The notes under the pieces are model-generated. The model ran no database searches. It saw only the letters and a list, made by a program, of their open reading frames with translations, and was not told the DNA's origin. Of a stretch of 64,000 nucleotides of DNA, positions 25,870 through 35,042 are shown piece after piece. Within the stretch, counting starts at the first letter, position 1. Each line of letters begins with the position of its first letter. The translations under genes and the position numbers were made by a program. This DNA is from Elusimicrobiaceae bacterium (GTDB lineage Bacteria; Elusimicrobiota; Elusimicrobia; Elusimicrobiales; Elusimicrobiaceae). The stretch covers positions 1 to 64,000 of the forward strand of contig JAEEMS010000018.1 in NCBI GenBank assembly GCA_016283355.1. The letters run 5' to 3'.

Positions 25870-26949
25870 TTAATTAAAGTTCGTACGGCCTGTTTTTTCT
25901 TGCAGGTATGCTTTAAGACCGGTCGGATCTCCAGAGTGCGAATAGGCCTCTTGAAAGGAAATACGTTTCTGCAAGTACAGGTCGGCCAACGCTTGGTTCA
26001 TGGTAATCATACCCATTTGGGCGTTGGTTTGCATGGTGGATATAATCTGTTCCACTTTCCCGTCGCGGATAAGGCTGCGCACAGCAGAGTTGGCCATTAA
26101 CACTTCGCACGCCATGGCGCGGGTGCCGTCCAATGCTTGGATGAGCTGTTGGGACAAAATGGCCTCTAACACGAAGGAAAGCTGTGTGCGGATCTGCGGT
26201 TGTTGGCTGGGGGGGAACACGTCGATAATACGGTTGATGGACTGTACCGCGTCGTTGGTGTGCAAGGTAGCAAATACCAAGTGCCCTGTTTCGGCCAGTG
26301 TCAAGCATGCTTCCATGGTTTCAATATCGCGCAACTCCCCTACCAGGATGATATCCGGGTCCTGACGAAGGAAGTGCTTTAGGGCTGCCGCGAAAGAGCG
26401 GGTATCCATACCTACCTCGCGCTGGTTAACGATACTGCGTTTATGCGGATGGACGAATTCGATAGGGTCTTCTACCGTCATAATATGGTTACTTTCGTTC
26501 ATGTTGAGGTAGTTAATCATACTGGCCAACGAAGTGGATTTACCGGAACCGGTGGCCCCCGTTACCAGTACAAGCCCTTTGTTTAATTTCACAATGTTGT
26601 GAACAACGGAAGGCAAGTTTAATTCTTCAAATGTTTTGAACTCATTGGGAATGGCACGTAAAGCAGCCGCCACGCATCCTTTCTCTTTGTATACGTTTAC
26701 ACGTAAACGGCCCAACGCTTTCAGACCGAAGGAGAAGTCCAATTCCAAATGTTCTTCGAACTGTTGGCGCTGTTCGTCAGTCATAATGGAATAAATCAGT
26801 GTCTGCGCACTTTCTTTTGTCAATACTTCAAATTGGGTGGCATACAGGCGGCCCTGAATACGAAGCACCGGCGGTACTCCTACTGCCAAGTGAATATCCG
26901 AGGCATTTTTTGCTTTCATCAATGCAAACAAGTCGTCCATTAATATCAT
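25870..26949 (-). CDS. pilT: Twitching motility retraction ATPase PilT
   Basis: A 359-residue type II/IV secretion ATPase of the PilT branch, which depolymerises pili at the cytoplasmic face. Walker A is GATGSGKS (131-138), the Asp box is VEDPIEFVHPH, Walker B is DPDIILVGELRD near 200, and the His box TGHLVFATLHTND follows. The conserved PilT tail AYSHSGDPTGLKAYL is present near the C-terminus. GAGGG lies 6 nt before the ATG at 26949. It is third in an operon with gltX and a GYF-like membrane protein; no pilB, pilC or pilM-Q genes are in the window. Confidence 0.93.
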   Translation of the reverse strand: MILMDDLFALMKAKNASDIHLAVGVPPVLRIQGRLYATQFEVLTKESAQTLIYSIMTDEQRQQFEEHLELDFSFGLKALGRLRVNVYKEKGCVAAALRAIPNEFKTFEELNLPSVVHNIVKLNKGLVLVTGATGSGKSTSLASMINYLNMNESNHIMTVEDPIEFVHPHKRSIVNQREVGMDTRSFAAALKHFLRQDPDIILVGELRDIETMEACLTLAETGHLVFATLHTNDAVQSINRIIDVFPPSQQPQIRTQLSFVLEAILSQQLIQALDGTRAMACEVLMANSAVRSLIRDGKVEQIISTMQTNAQMGMITMNQALADLYLQKRISFQEAYSHSGDPTGLKAYLQEKTGRTNFN

Positions 26950-26963
26950 AGTTAACCCTCTTT

Positions 26964-28526
26964 TTATACTTTACCAACTAAATCAAGTGTAATATTATTT
27001 AAAGCCCCCGTCAATTGTCCGGTAACCGTGTCGGCTTGGAACACGTATATGATTGGCTCTGTACGGGTTTTCGCTAATCTGTATTTTACAACATATGTAC
27101 TCTTATACAAAGGTTCGGCAGACCAATTGGCTTGATATCCTTGCGTCAAATGGGTGCTATACAAACGGTTTAGATAGTTTTCCACTGTCCCGCGTCCGTT
27201 GGGAAGCGCATATTCTTTTACGATACGCACCGCTTCTTCTTGCGCTAGCGGTACGGTAATGGCCTGTGGCGGAGGCGGTGTAGGAATAGATTGCATTTTT
27301 GCGGAGGTTTTCTTGGTAGGAGATGTTACCCTTTGAGACGTGGTAGCCGCTACCGCATGAGGAGTTCCTTTCCATTTGAAATAAGGAAAAATTTGATATC
27401 CCACTCCTAAACAAACCAGTGCTAGAAAGGTACAGAAAATTCCAAATAAAACATTTCGCGTAGAACGGGTGGAAGATTTTTTTAATGAAGCAGGCAATTC
27501 TTCTTCCGGATCTTGCGCGGCGCGCACCTGTCGCTGGGCGGAGGCAATCGTCATTTTGGGAGTAGTAACTGGCACAACCGTTTGTCGGACGGGAGCCGCT
27601 ACACGGGGCGTCGCTTGTTTAACGGGAACTGTTACACGGGGAGTCGCTTGCTTTACGGGAACAGGACGCGGCGTCGGTACCAATTCTTCCACTGTATCGG
27701 AAAACCCTGTCAGTGGAGTTAAAACGGAATTTGGCAACGGGATAGATCCCGTTGCTGCGGATAAAGCTACGGAAGAAACCTTCCATTGTTTAAATCGTTT
27801 TTCTTGTCGTTGCACGGCAATGGAGGAAGGTGTAGAATACGAAGGTTTTTCCTGCGGTTGATTCTCCCAGGCAGAGTGGAAATCTTCTTCGGGGAGTAGC
27901 GGTAATCGGCTTTCCGATACCCCCAATATGGGCAACGAGTGGGGAGAACGCAACGAAATTTGAGTTTCATCTGTCCGTTGGGTAGGTACCCGTTTTTGAG
28001 CAGACGTAACCGTTGTTTGCTTTTGTGCGACGGCAACATTTGTTTTTGCTTCGTTATTGGATTGCGTTTTTTCCGCAGTTATTGTTTCTTGGAGGGAAGA
28101 ACGCAACGGCAAAATTATTTCATCTTTCTCTACTTGAGAAATCGGAATAGCCGAAAAAGCAAACGGTTCTTGCTTCGATACGGCATGTCTTGTAACGGTG
28201 TGGAGCGATGTTGTTTGTTCTGCGGACAATGTCAAAATAGGTTGAATTCGTCGCGCTGCGTGCGTGTTCGTTGCATTGGCAGAAGAAGTTGCTTGGCGGT
28301 TAGAAGAAGTGCGGACCGTATTTGAGGTAACCGGCTTGTCGGAAACAACGGAGTCCGCCTTGCGGTTAAAATCCTCAAACGAGGCAGCAGGTCGCCAAGC
28401 GCGCTCATTTTCGCTTTCTTGTTCCGGACAGACTAGAAAAGACGGCGAAAACCCCACCCGCTGTGCGATGCACTGTGGGGTAAGCGGTCCGATTACATCA
28501 TTGCCGTCAAAAAGCCAGTATCTCAT
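26964..28526 (-). CDS. GYF-like, proline-rich single-pass membrane protein
   Basis: A 520-residue protein not assigned to a named family. Residues 1-55 resemble a GYF_2 domain (YWLFDGNDVIGPLTP...RAWRPAASF), normally a proline-peptide reader. Then comes about 290 residues of low-complexity Pro/Thr/Gln/Ser sequence with a repeated PVKQATPRV unit near 290-320. A membrane helix lies at about 360-380 (VLFGIFCTFLALVCLGVGY). A final domain of about 100 residues would lie in the periplasm. It sits between gltX (6-nt gap) and pilT (14-nt gap), so it may take part in pilus control; that is inference. Confidence 0.65.
   Translation of the reverse strand: MRYWLFDGNDVIGPLTPQCIAQRVGFSPSFLVCPEQESENERAWRPAASFEDFNRKADSVVSDKPVTSNTVRTSSNRQATSSANATNTHAARRIQPILTLSAEQTTSLHTVTRHAVSKQEPFAFSAIPISQVEKDEIILPLRSSLQETITAEKTQSNNEAKTNVAVAQKQTTVTSAQKRVPTQRTDETQISLRSPHSLPILGVSESRLPLLPEEDFHSAWENQPQEKPSYSTPSSIAVQRQEKRFKQWKVSSVALSAATGSIPLPNSVLTPLTGFSDTVEELVPTPRPVPVKQATPRVTVPVKQATPRVAAPVRQTVVPVTTPKMTIASAQRQVRAAQDPEEELPASLKKSSTRSTRNVLFGIFCTFLALVCLGVGYQIFPYFKWKGTPHAVAATTSQRVTSPTKKTSAKMQSIPTPPPPQAITVPLAQEEAVRIVKEYALPNGRGTVENYLNRLYSTHLTQGYQANWSAEPLYKSTYVVKYRLAKTRTEPIIYVFQADTVTGQLTGALNNITLDLVGKV
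27601..27665. repeat. Tandem 33-bp coding repeat
   Basis: Two imperfect 33-bp units, each beginning ACACGGGG, encode the repeated PVKQATPRV segment of the GYF-like protein. This is an in-frame coding repeat, not a mobile element. Confidence 0.75.
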
Positions 28527-28532
28527 GGCGGT

Positions 28533-29996
28533 TTATTTGCAATACGTTTGCGCTTTTTTAATACGCGCCAGAACCGTTTCGCGGCCCATGGCTTCTAACA
28601 TTTTAAACAACGTTGGCCCATGCGTGCGGCCGGATACAGCCACACGTAACGGGTGAAAAATTTGTCCGGCTTTTAAGCCGTTTTCTTTCGCGTAAGCACG
28701 AGCAGCGGTTTCCAATTCCGTGTCGGTAAATTGCGGCAAAGCAGCGTATACAGCGGCGATACCTTCCAACACTTGTTTAGCTTCCGGCTTGGCAAAAACT
28801 TTATCCAGTGCTTCTTGTTCAAATACCGGTTCTTCAAAGAAGAAACGGATTAAATCCGGGATTTCGGTAAGCAATTTATATTTTTCTTGCTCGAGGCCGA
28901 TGATCTTTTCCAATTTGGCACGGTCTACCCCTTGCAGGTTGATACCGGCTTTTTCAATAAACGGCAATGCCAAATCAGTCAGGCGTGCAATAGGCGTCTG
29001 ACGAATGTATTCTCCGTTCATCCAGTTGAGTTTTTCCGGGTCCATGACAGCCGGGCTGGGTTGGCAACCGGAGATATCAAATTTTTCTTCCAGTTCCCCC
29101 GGTGCAAAAATTTGTTGCGAATCACTGGTAGCCCATCCTAACAATGCCAAGTAATTCTTGAGTGCTTCGGGCAGATATCCCATGTTACGAAATTCCACTA
29201 CGTTGGTGGCTCCGTGACGTTTGGAAAGTTTTTTTCCGTCCGGCCCATGAATCATAGATAAGTGGGCAAATATAGGTTCCTTCCAACCCAAAGCACGATA
29301 AATTTGAATCTGGGCCGGCGTGTTGGAAATATGGTCATCCCCGCGGATGACGTGGGTCATGCGCATGAGGTGATCATCCACTACTACGGCAAAATTATAC
29401 GTCGGATAACCGCTGGTTTTTTGGATGACTAAATCGTATAAATCTTTGCTGGCAAATTTTACGTGTCCGCGGATAAGGTCATCCCATTCCACGTCTCCTT
29501 CTTGCGGCATGCGGAAACGAATGACGTATTTGCGCCCCTGTGCCTCCAACGCATCTTGTTGTTCTTTGGTTAAATGCGCACATTTGCCGGAATATTTGGG
29601 CGGACGATGTTCAGCCAAACATTTTTGGCGATTTTCTTCCAATTCTTCTTCGGTACAATAACATTTGTATGCTTTGCCTTCGGCGATTAATTGGTCAATA
29701 TATTTTTTATAAATTCCTTGATCTGCGCGGATGGCTTGGTAATAGGGAGCATCCGGGCCTTTGTTGGTGCCGTCGGGCATGGGGCCTTCGTCCCACAACA
29801 AATTCATCCACTGCATCCCTTCAAAAATGGCATCTGTAGAAGCTTGGGTGGAGCGTTCCTCATCCGTATCTTCGATACGAAGTAAAAACGTTCCTTTATT
29901 TTTTTTAGCAAAAAGATAATTAAAAAGCGCCGTACGCACCCCGCCGATATGCAAAAAACCGGTTGGTGACGGAGCAAAACGAACACGTACTGTCAT
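28533..29996 (-). CDS. gltX: Glutamyl-tRNA synthetase
   Basis: A 487-residue class I synthetase charging tRNA-Glu. The HIGH motif is FAPSPTGFLHIGGVRTAL (7-24), the zinc-like region around 105-130 has CYCTEEELEENRQKCLAEH, and KMSKS is KLSKRHG near 255. The C-terminal anticodon-binding part ends with HPLRVAVSGRTHGPTLF. First gene of the gltX-GYF-pilT unit, with AGAGGA before the ATG and a minus-strand TATAAT about 40 nt upstream. With one GlnRS-independent GluRS this could be non-discriminating, but that cannot be seen here. Confidence 0.95.
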   Translation of the reverse strand: MTVRVRFAPSPTGFLHIGGVRTALFNYLFAKKNKGTFLLRIEDTDEERSTQASTDAIFEGMQWMNLLWDEGPMPDGTNKGPDAPYYQAIRADQGIYKKYIDQLIAEGKAYKCYCTEEELEENRQKCLAEHRPPKYSGKCAHLTKEQQDALEAQGRKYVIRFRMPQEGDVEWDDLIRGHVKFASKDLYDLVIQKTSGYPTYNFAVVVDDHLMRMTHVIRGDDHISNTPAQIQIYRALGWKEPIFAHLSMIHGPDGKKLSKRHGATNVVEFRNMGYLPEALKNYLALLGWATSDSQQIFAPGELEEKFDISGCQPSPAVMDPEKLNWMNGEYIRQTPIARLTDLALPFIEKAGINLQGVDRAKLEKIIGLEQEKYKLLTEIPDLIRFFFEEPVFEQEALDKVFAKPEAKQVLEGIAAVYAALPQFTDTELETAARAYAKENGLKAGQIFHPLRVAVSGRTHGPTLFKMLEAMGRETVLARIKKAQTYCK

Positions 29997-30096
29997 GTGA
30001 TATCATCCTCTTTATAAGTATATATATAAATATTATACTTATTTTGCAATAAATTTTTTACAATATACTAAAAGAAATTTTCACCCGGAGCGGAGT

Positions 30097-31170
30097 ATGT
30101 GGATTTTTTACAGTTTACTATTTTTGGTTTTGTGGGGAATGCAGGCACTGATGGGAATTTGGTTCGCTACGGTTTGGCCTTCACTCAGCGGTCGTTGGAT
30201 GGTAATATATGGGCCTTTTTTATTGACGGTGTTAACACTGAGCATGATAGGATATAGTAACATGCATTACCATGTGTTGGCACGCATCGGATATTATTTG
30301 GCGTATACCTGGTTTGGGTTTGTGTTTTTAGGTTTTTGTATTTGCACTTTTTTTGTAATTTTGTATTACGTGTGTGGTGGGTTGCACCTCCCGCGCAACT
30401 GGATGGGAACTGTTAGCATGGGGGTTTTGTTAGTGGTGTGGGGAATGTCCGTGTGGGGAGGATTCTCTTCCCCAAAGGTAAAACGCATTTCGTTACAAAT
30501 CCCCAATATGCCTAAAATGAAAATTGCTTTGTTGGCGGATTCTCACTTGGGGATGGGTGTATCGTTGCAACGTTTTGATAAAGCCATGACACGATTGGAA
30601 CAGGAAAAGCCCGACGTGCTTTTTGCGATAGGAGATATTTTTGAGTACGGTCCAGACCGTGCGCAATATGCTGCGCGCATCCGGCAAGTACAACCTCCGC
30701 TGGGAGTATACGGCGTGTTAGGGAACCACGAGTACTACGTTGGTTATGGTGACAGTAAATCCTTTTTTCAAGAATCGGGAATTACTTTGTTGGAAAATGC
30801 TTCCACTGTTTTGGCGAACGGAGTACAAGTGGTCGGTTTGAAGGACATTGTGACGGCCGGCGTTACGGAAAAAGAAGTGACGGAGGTGTTGGCACCGTTG
30901 CCCAAAGAGAAGCCGACCATTTTGCTTTCACATACACCCAAATATGCCGAAGTGGCCGCCGCAAACGGCGCAGATTTAATGTTCAGCGGGCACACGCACA
31001 ACGGGCAGATATGGCCGTTTAAGTATTTGGTGCGTTTGCAATTTCCGCGTGTGTATGGTTTGTTTGACGTAGACAATATGAAATTTTACATAACATCGGG
31101 GATGTTTTATTGGGGAATTCCTCTGCGGTTTTTGACATCGGCCGAAATCCCGATAATTGAGGTAAATTAA
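30097..31170 (+). CDS. Membrane-anchored metallophosphoesterase (YkuE/YaeI-like)
   Basis: A 357-residue protein. About four hydrophobic helices occupy 1-130, followed by a calcineurin-like phosphoesterase domain with metal motifs ADSHLG, GDIFEYG, GNHEYY, HTPKYA and GHTHNGQIWPF in the right order. All metal ligands are present. The topology matches YkuE/YaeI-type enzymes, some of which act on lipid-linked phosphate such as UDP-diacylglucosamine; the substrate here is not shown. GGAG precedes the ATG. Its stop overlaps the start of the downstream glycosidase (TAATG). Confidence 0.88.
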   Translation: MWIFYSLLFLVLWGMQALMGIWFATVWPSLSGRWMVIYGPFLLTVLTLSMIGYSNMHYHVLARIGYYLAYTWFGFVFLGFCICTFFVILYYVCGGLHLPRNWMGTVSMGVLLVVWGMSVWGGFSSPKVKRISLQIPNMPKMKIALLADSHLGMGVSLQRFDKAMTRLEQEKPDVLFAIGDIFEYGPDRAQYAARIRQVQPPLGVYGVLGNHEYYVGYGDSKSFFQESGITLLENASTVLANGVQVVGLKDIVTAGVTEKEVTEVLAPLPKEKPTILLSHTPKYAEVAAANGADLMFSGHTHNGQIWPFKYLVRLQFPRVYGLFDVDNMKFYITSGMFYWGIPLRFLTSAEIPIIEVN

Positions 31171-32819
31171 TGCGAAAAATTTTACTTTTGCTGTTAGGGT
31201 TGTGTAGCTTGCCGTTGGGAGCGGTAACATTTGAGGAACTCACACCGGAAGAAAAATTGGGGCAAACGCTGGTTGTGTTTGTGGACATAGATAGTGCCGA
31301 AAGTGTGCGTCCGGTTATCGAACAGGGAAAAATCGGTGGGGTGCTTATCCAATGGGGAAATTATTCTTTGGAAGAGACACAGCGATTGGTTAGTAAATTG
31401 CAAGGTTGGGCAAAAAACAGCCCCCATAAAGTACCTTTGTTAATTTCGATTGATTATGAAGGCGGTACGGTGTATACTCCCATTACGTTGGGGTTTGATT
31501 ACTTGCCTACGAATATGATGTTTGCCGCTGCGCAAGATGAAGGAAAAGCGGCTACAATTGCTTATTTGGCCGGGAAAGAATTAAAACGGGCCGGTGTGCA
31601 TATCAATTTTTCTCCGGTGCTGGATATTAATAGCAATCCTCATAACCCGATCATCGGGGTACGTTCGTTCGGTTCGCGGGCGGAGGATGTAAGCAAGATG
31701 GGGATGGCGCTTGTGCATGGCTTTAAGGCCGCCGGTATTGTGCCGATGGTGAAACATTTTCCGGGACACGGGGATACGGCCGTAGATTCCCATTATGCGG
31801 TACCGGTTGTACAGGCCGATTTAAAACAGTTGGAAAAGGAAAATCTTAAACCTTTCCAAGATGCAATTGATAATCAGGTGGAAGGAATTATGACAGGCCA
31901 CGTGATGTATCCGGCTTTGGACAACAAAGATATTGCCACTTTTTCAAAACCGATTTTACACGATTTGTTACGTAACAAAATGAAATTTAAGGGGCTGATT
32001 GTAACGGACAGCTTAGATATGAAAGGGGCTACTTCTTATTGCACGATTTCCGGTTGTGCCTTGCGTGCGTTGGGAGCGGGGGCCGATATAGTTTTATTGG
32101 GACGTTACATTAAGCCGGCGCGTGTATTCAATGAAATTTTTGCCGGAGTAACACAGCAACATCTTACCCCCCGCGTAGAAGAATCTGCCCGCCGTGTGTT
32201 TGAGTTTAAAAAGAAGTTAGGGCTTTTTTCCGTAGAGAATCCGTTTCGGGAAGCGCCTTCTTCCCAGGCCTATCAAGCGGCTTTGTCCAGTATCGGGGAC
32301 AAAGCGGTTACATTGGTGCGGAACAGGGCCGGCCTTTTGCCATTCACGTGGGAGGACCCGAAGAAAAAACCGACGGTATGTGCTGTTTTCTTTGCGCCGG
32401 CACGTTTTGCGGATCAATTAATGAGTTTGAGTCGGCCCTTCTTAGAAAAAGGGTGGAAAGTACGCTCTTACAACGCGGCACTTACTCCGAAAAAACGGGA
32501 TTTGGATCGTGCTTCCCAATGTGCCAAGGGAGCCGATTTGCTCGTTGTTACCAGTTTACAATGGGCGGATAAGATTAACTCCAGTCAGAAAAGTGTTATT
32601 GATGCATTGCTCCAAAAAGAGGTTCCCTCCGTATTGGTTTCCACGATGAGCCCGTACGATATTACCTATTATCCGCAAGCCCCTACGGTATTGGCTACAT
32701 ACGGGGTAAACAAGTATGTATTGCAAACCACGGCGCGGATTATTTTAGGGGAAATCAAACCGCAAGGAAAAATACCGGTTGTGATACCGGGAGTTACTGA
32801 GAGCGCTTCCGAGAAGTAA
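31170..32819 (+). CDS. Secreted GH3 family beta-N-acetylhexosaminidase (NagZ-like)
   Basis: A 549-residue glycoside hydrolase family 3 protein with a signal peptide (1-18, LPLGA). Its catalytic barrel carries the NagZ hallmarks: KHFPGHGDTAVDSHYAVP near 195, with the His/Asp general acid-base dyad, and the nucleophile region VTDSLDMKGA near 275. A second alpha/beta domain follows (from about 370). NagZ cleaves GlcNAc-anhydroMurNAc in cell-wall recycling and is cytoplasmic in enterobacteria; this one is exported and longer, so it may act on peptidoglycan or on external substrates. It converges with dedA, overlapping by 26 nt. Confidence 0.88.
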   Translation: MRKILLLLLGLCSLPLGAVTFEELTPEEKLGQTLVVFVDIDSAESVRPVIEQGKIGGVLIQWGNYSLEETQRLVSKLQGWAKNSPHKVPLLISIDYEGGTVYTPITLGFDYLPTNMMFAAAQDEGKAATIAYLAGKELKRAGVHINFSPVLDINSNPHNPIIGVRSFGSRAEDVSKMGMALVHGFKAAGIVPMVKHFPGHGDTAVDSHYAVPVVQADLKQLEKENLKPFQDAIDNQVEGIMTGHVMYPALDNKDIATFSKPILHDLLRNKMKFKGLIVTDSLDMKGATSYCTISGCALRALGAGADIVLLGRYIKPARVFNEIFAGVTQQHLTPRVEESARRVFEFKKKLGLFSVENPFREAPSSQAYQAALSSIGDKAVTLVRNRAGLLPFTWEDPKKKPTVCAVFFAPARFADQLMSLSRPFLEKGWKVRSYNAALTPKKRDLDRASQCAKGADLLVVTSLQWADKINSSQKSVIDALLQKEVPSVLVSTMSPYDITYYPQAPTVLATYGVNKYVLQTTARIILGEIKPQGKIPVVIPGVTESASEK

Positions 32820-33441
32820 AAAATTCGTACACGGCGGGCAAAGCCGAAATTACGATAATTACCACAATTACATAATGAAAGTGTTGTTTGACGACGGGCA
32901 AATCGGCAAAATAGTAGCCGCCCAACGTGAACAACAACACCCACAGGGCTGCTCCTATAAAGTTGTAGGAAGCAAAATGCAGATATGTCATTTTCCCAAT
33001 ACCGGCCACAAACGGTGCGAAGGTGCGGATAATGGGAATGAAACGTGCTAAAATAATTGTTTTTCCGCCGTGTTTCTCATAAAAAGCATGGGCTTTATTT
33101 AAGTGATCTTTGTTGAGAAACCGGCTATCTTGTGCGGTAAATACCTTAGGCCCCATCCACTTGCCGATTTCATAATTACAAAAATCACCCAACACAGCCG
33201 CTGCAAACACCACCGGAATTAAAACGAGTAAACAAATGGGGCTACCTTCTACTGCTGCCAGTGCGCCACAGGCAAACAAGAGAGAATCTCCCGGTAAAAA
33301 TGGGGTAACTACCAACCCTGTTTCGCAAAAAATAATCACAAAAAGCACAACGTAAAGCCAGGCACCCATTATGCCGGCCCACGAGGTAAGGTGGACGTCC
33401 AAGTGCAAAAAAATATCAAGTGCTTGTCCCAGTAATTCCAT
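32794..33441 (-). CDS. DedA family membrane protein
   Basis: A 215-residue DedA/SNARE-associated protein with 4-6 membrane segments. Family motifs are EtGLVVTPFLPGDSLLFACGALAA near 40-62 (E and FLPGD), the GxxxxY segment CNYEIGKWMGPKVF, and the FARFIPIIRTFAPFVAGIGKM motif near 130 with two conserved Arg. Relatives flip undecaprenyl phosphate or other phospholipids across the inner membrane. Last gene of leuS-lptE-holA-dedA, starting 2 nt after the holA stop. Confidence 0.9.
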   Translation of the reverse strand: MELLGQALDIFLHLDVHLTSWAGIMGAWLYVVLFVIIFCETGLVVTPFLPGDSLLFACGALAAVEGSPICLLVLIPVVFAAAVLGDFCNYEIGKWMGPKVFTAQDSRFLNKDHLNKAHAFYEKHGGKTIILARFIPIIRTFAPFVAGIGKMTYLHFASYNFIGAALWVLLFTLGGYYFADLPVVKQHFHYVIVVIIVISALPAVYEFFTSRKRSQ

Positions 33442-33443
33442 AG

Positions 33444-34451
33444 TTATTTAAAAAGCGTTAATAAAATTCCTTTGAGTGTAATTTTAGGATCTGCCGAGGA
33501 AGAAGATTTAAAAGCCCCGTCAGCGTCGATGATACGGTTGAGGGCTTGCTCAAAATTTTTGGCGGGAGGGAAGCGACGCGCTGCGCTGACCAAACGGCTT
33601 TCCCAGGGCATTAGTCCCGCTGTATGCAAGATTTCGGCAGGAGAAACACCGGCTTCACTTAAACGTTTGATGCGTGCCATTTTTAAAATAGGGTATGTCA
33701 TTTTGCTCAAAATACCGATGGGCTCTTCTCCGTCGTCCACCAGTTTATCCAACAAAGCCAAAGCACCGGTTTTGTTGCATGCCGTAATCAAGTTAGCTAA
33801 TTCATAAGGGTTTTGTTCTTTATTAAAACCGATGCAATCCAGTACATCTTGGCGGGTGATTGTTTTATCGGTGCGGTCCAAGGTATAGAGATAAATTTTT
33901 TCAATTTCATTTTCCAGGGCGGCCAGTTCGCTGCCGACACTCTCACACAACAAATCCACGCTTTCAAAATCGGGGCGGAGTCCTTTTTCCGTTAATTTCT
34001 GACGTACCCATATCGCCAAAGCATCCGCCTTGAGTTCTTCAAAATTAACCACGCGCCCGTTATCGGCACAGACCTCGGCCAGTGCTTTTTCCGTTTTCAT
34101 TTTTTTACTGTCGTTGTGGGTTAAAATCAGGGTGGTGGTGGGAAGAGGATGGTCCAAATAGGCAATAAGCGCTTCTTTGGGTTCTTTGCGTAATTTTTCA
34201 ATACCGGTTAAGATGAGCACACGCACTTCGGAAAATACAGGGGCTGTGTTGGCTTGCGCAAGTACGTCGGAAAGGTCGGCCTTGTCGGCCTCGCTTTTAT
34301 AAAAATTAAAATCATCGGGATGCAGGGCTGCTTTGATTTTTTCAATTACTAAATTTTTGCGATAAGTATCTTCTCCCGTTAACAAGTAAACGGGGGAAAA
34401 AGTACCTTTTTCCAGCTCTGCATTTAATTTTTCTGCCGTGATTTTAGGCAT
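33444..34451 (-). CDS. holA: DNA polymerase III subunit delta
   Basis: A 335-residue clamp-loader subunit (HolA). The pattern is typical: EKGTFSPVYLLTGEDTYRKNLVIEKIK at the start, weak AAA-like domain without a functional Walker A, then a helical collar domain with FESVDLLCESVGSELAALENEIEK near 165 and a terminal KITLKGILLTLF. It opens the beta clamp in the replisome. The ATG lies one base after the lptE-like stop, indicating translational coupling. The leuS-lptE-holA order matches that in E. coli. Confidence 0.9.
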   Translation of the reverse strand: MPKITAEKLNAELEKGTFSPVYLLTGEDTYRKNLVIEKIKAALHPDDFNFYKSEADKADLSDVLAQANTAPVFSEVRVLILTGIEKLRKEPKEALIAYLDHPLPTTTLILTHNDSKKMKTEKALAEVCADNGRVVNFEELKADALAIWVRQKLTEKGLRPDFESVDLLCESVGSELAALENEIEKIYLYTLDRTDKTITRQDVLDCIGFNKEQNPYELANLITACNKTGALALLDKLVDDGEEPIGILSKMTYPILKMARIKRLSEAGVSPAEILHTAGLMPWESRLVSAARRFPPAKNFEQALNRIIDADGAFKSSSSADPKITLKGILLTLFK

Positions 34452-34452
34452 A

Positions 34453-35034
34453 CTAATCCGTGATAGTGGTATACTGCGGGTTGTTTTGCACCTTGCGTTT
34501 GTTTTCGCTCATAACGGAGCCAAATCCTTCTACGGTGCGTTTAACGATATCTTTGGATAATTTTTCAAATACAACGTCCCGTGCTTGTACTTCGGTCATA
34601 CCGCCGGGCAAAGTAGAAGCCGCATAGATTTGCGTACCCAGAAAAGCCGGTTCGCGCCAAACGGGTTCATCGGTGGTTTTATCCATTAATACCACGTCCA
34701 ACCAAATATCCATACGGTATACCGTTGGGATGAGTTGACTATCGTATTGAATCGGTACATTTAAATAGCGGGAAATGGTAGTAACTACTACCCCTTGTGC
34801 GCCGTTATTTTCAGCTACCATTTGATAGGAGCCGTTTCGTAAAAATTCATCGTAAAGCTCGTTGTAAAATTTATCTTCCAACGCAAAAACTTCCGTGCGA
34901 TTCAAAATCGGGCGTACAGCTATTTTCTTGATGTGTTGGGGCATAATTTGGGCTTGCGGGGTGTAAATGGCCCCTTCGGAGGCACAGGCCACCAACGCGC
35001 CGCATGCGCACAGCGCAAGTAAACACTTTTTCAT
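34453..35034 (-). CDS. lptE: LptE-like LPS-assembly lipoprotein
   Basis: A 193-residue lipoprotein with signal peptide and lipobox LVAC (Cys17). The mature part, with IKKIAVRPILNRTEVFALEDKFYNELYDEFLRNG followed by strand-rich sequence, matches the LptE plug fold. LptE fits inside the LptD barrel and helps deliver LPS to the surface. Location between leuS and holA is the conserved lptE position, which supports the name more than sequence alone. AGGAG lies 6 nt before the ATG. Confidence 0.82.
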   Translation of the reverse strand: MKKCLLALCACGALVACASEGAIYTPQAQIMPQHIKKIAVRPILNRTEVFALEDKFYNELYDEFLRNGSYQMVAENNGAQGVVVTTISRYLNVPIQYDSQLIPTVYRMDIWLDVVLMDKTTDEPVWREPAFLGTQIYAASTLPGGMTEVQARDVVFEKLSKDIVKRTVEGFGSVMSENKRKVQNNPQYTTITD

Positions 35035-35042
35035 ATCGACTC

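Noticed and set aside
27601-27665. Two 33-bp repeats as a possible CRISPR start
   Set aside because: The units are directly adjacent with no spacers and encode a repeated PVKQATPRV in frame.
30097-31170. Metallophosphoesterase as UDP-2,3-diacylglucosamine hydrolase (LpxH/LpxI role)
   Set aside because: The membrane-anchored YkuE-type layout is not LpxH, and no lipid A synthesis genes are adjacent, so a specific name is unsupported.
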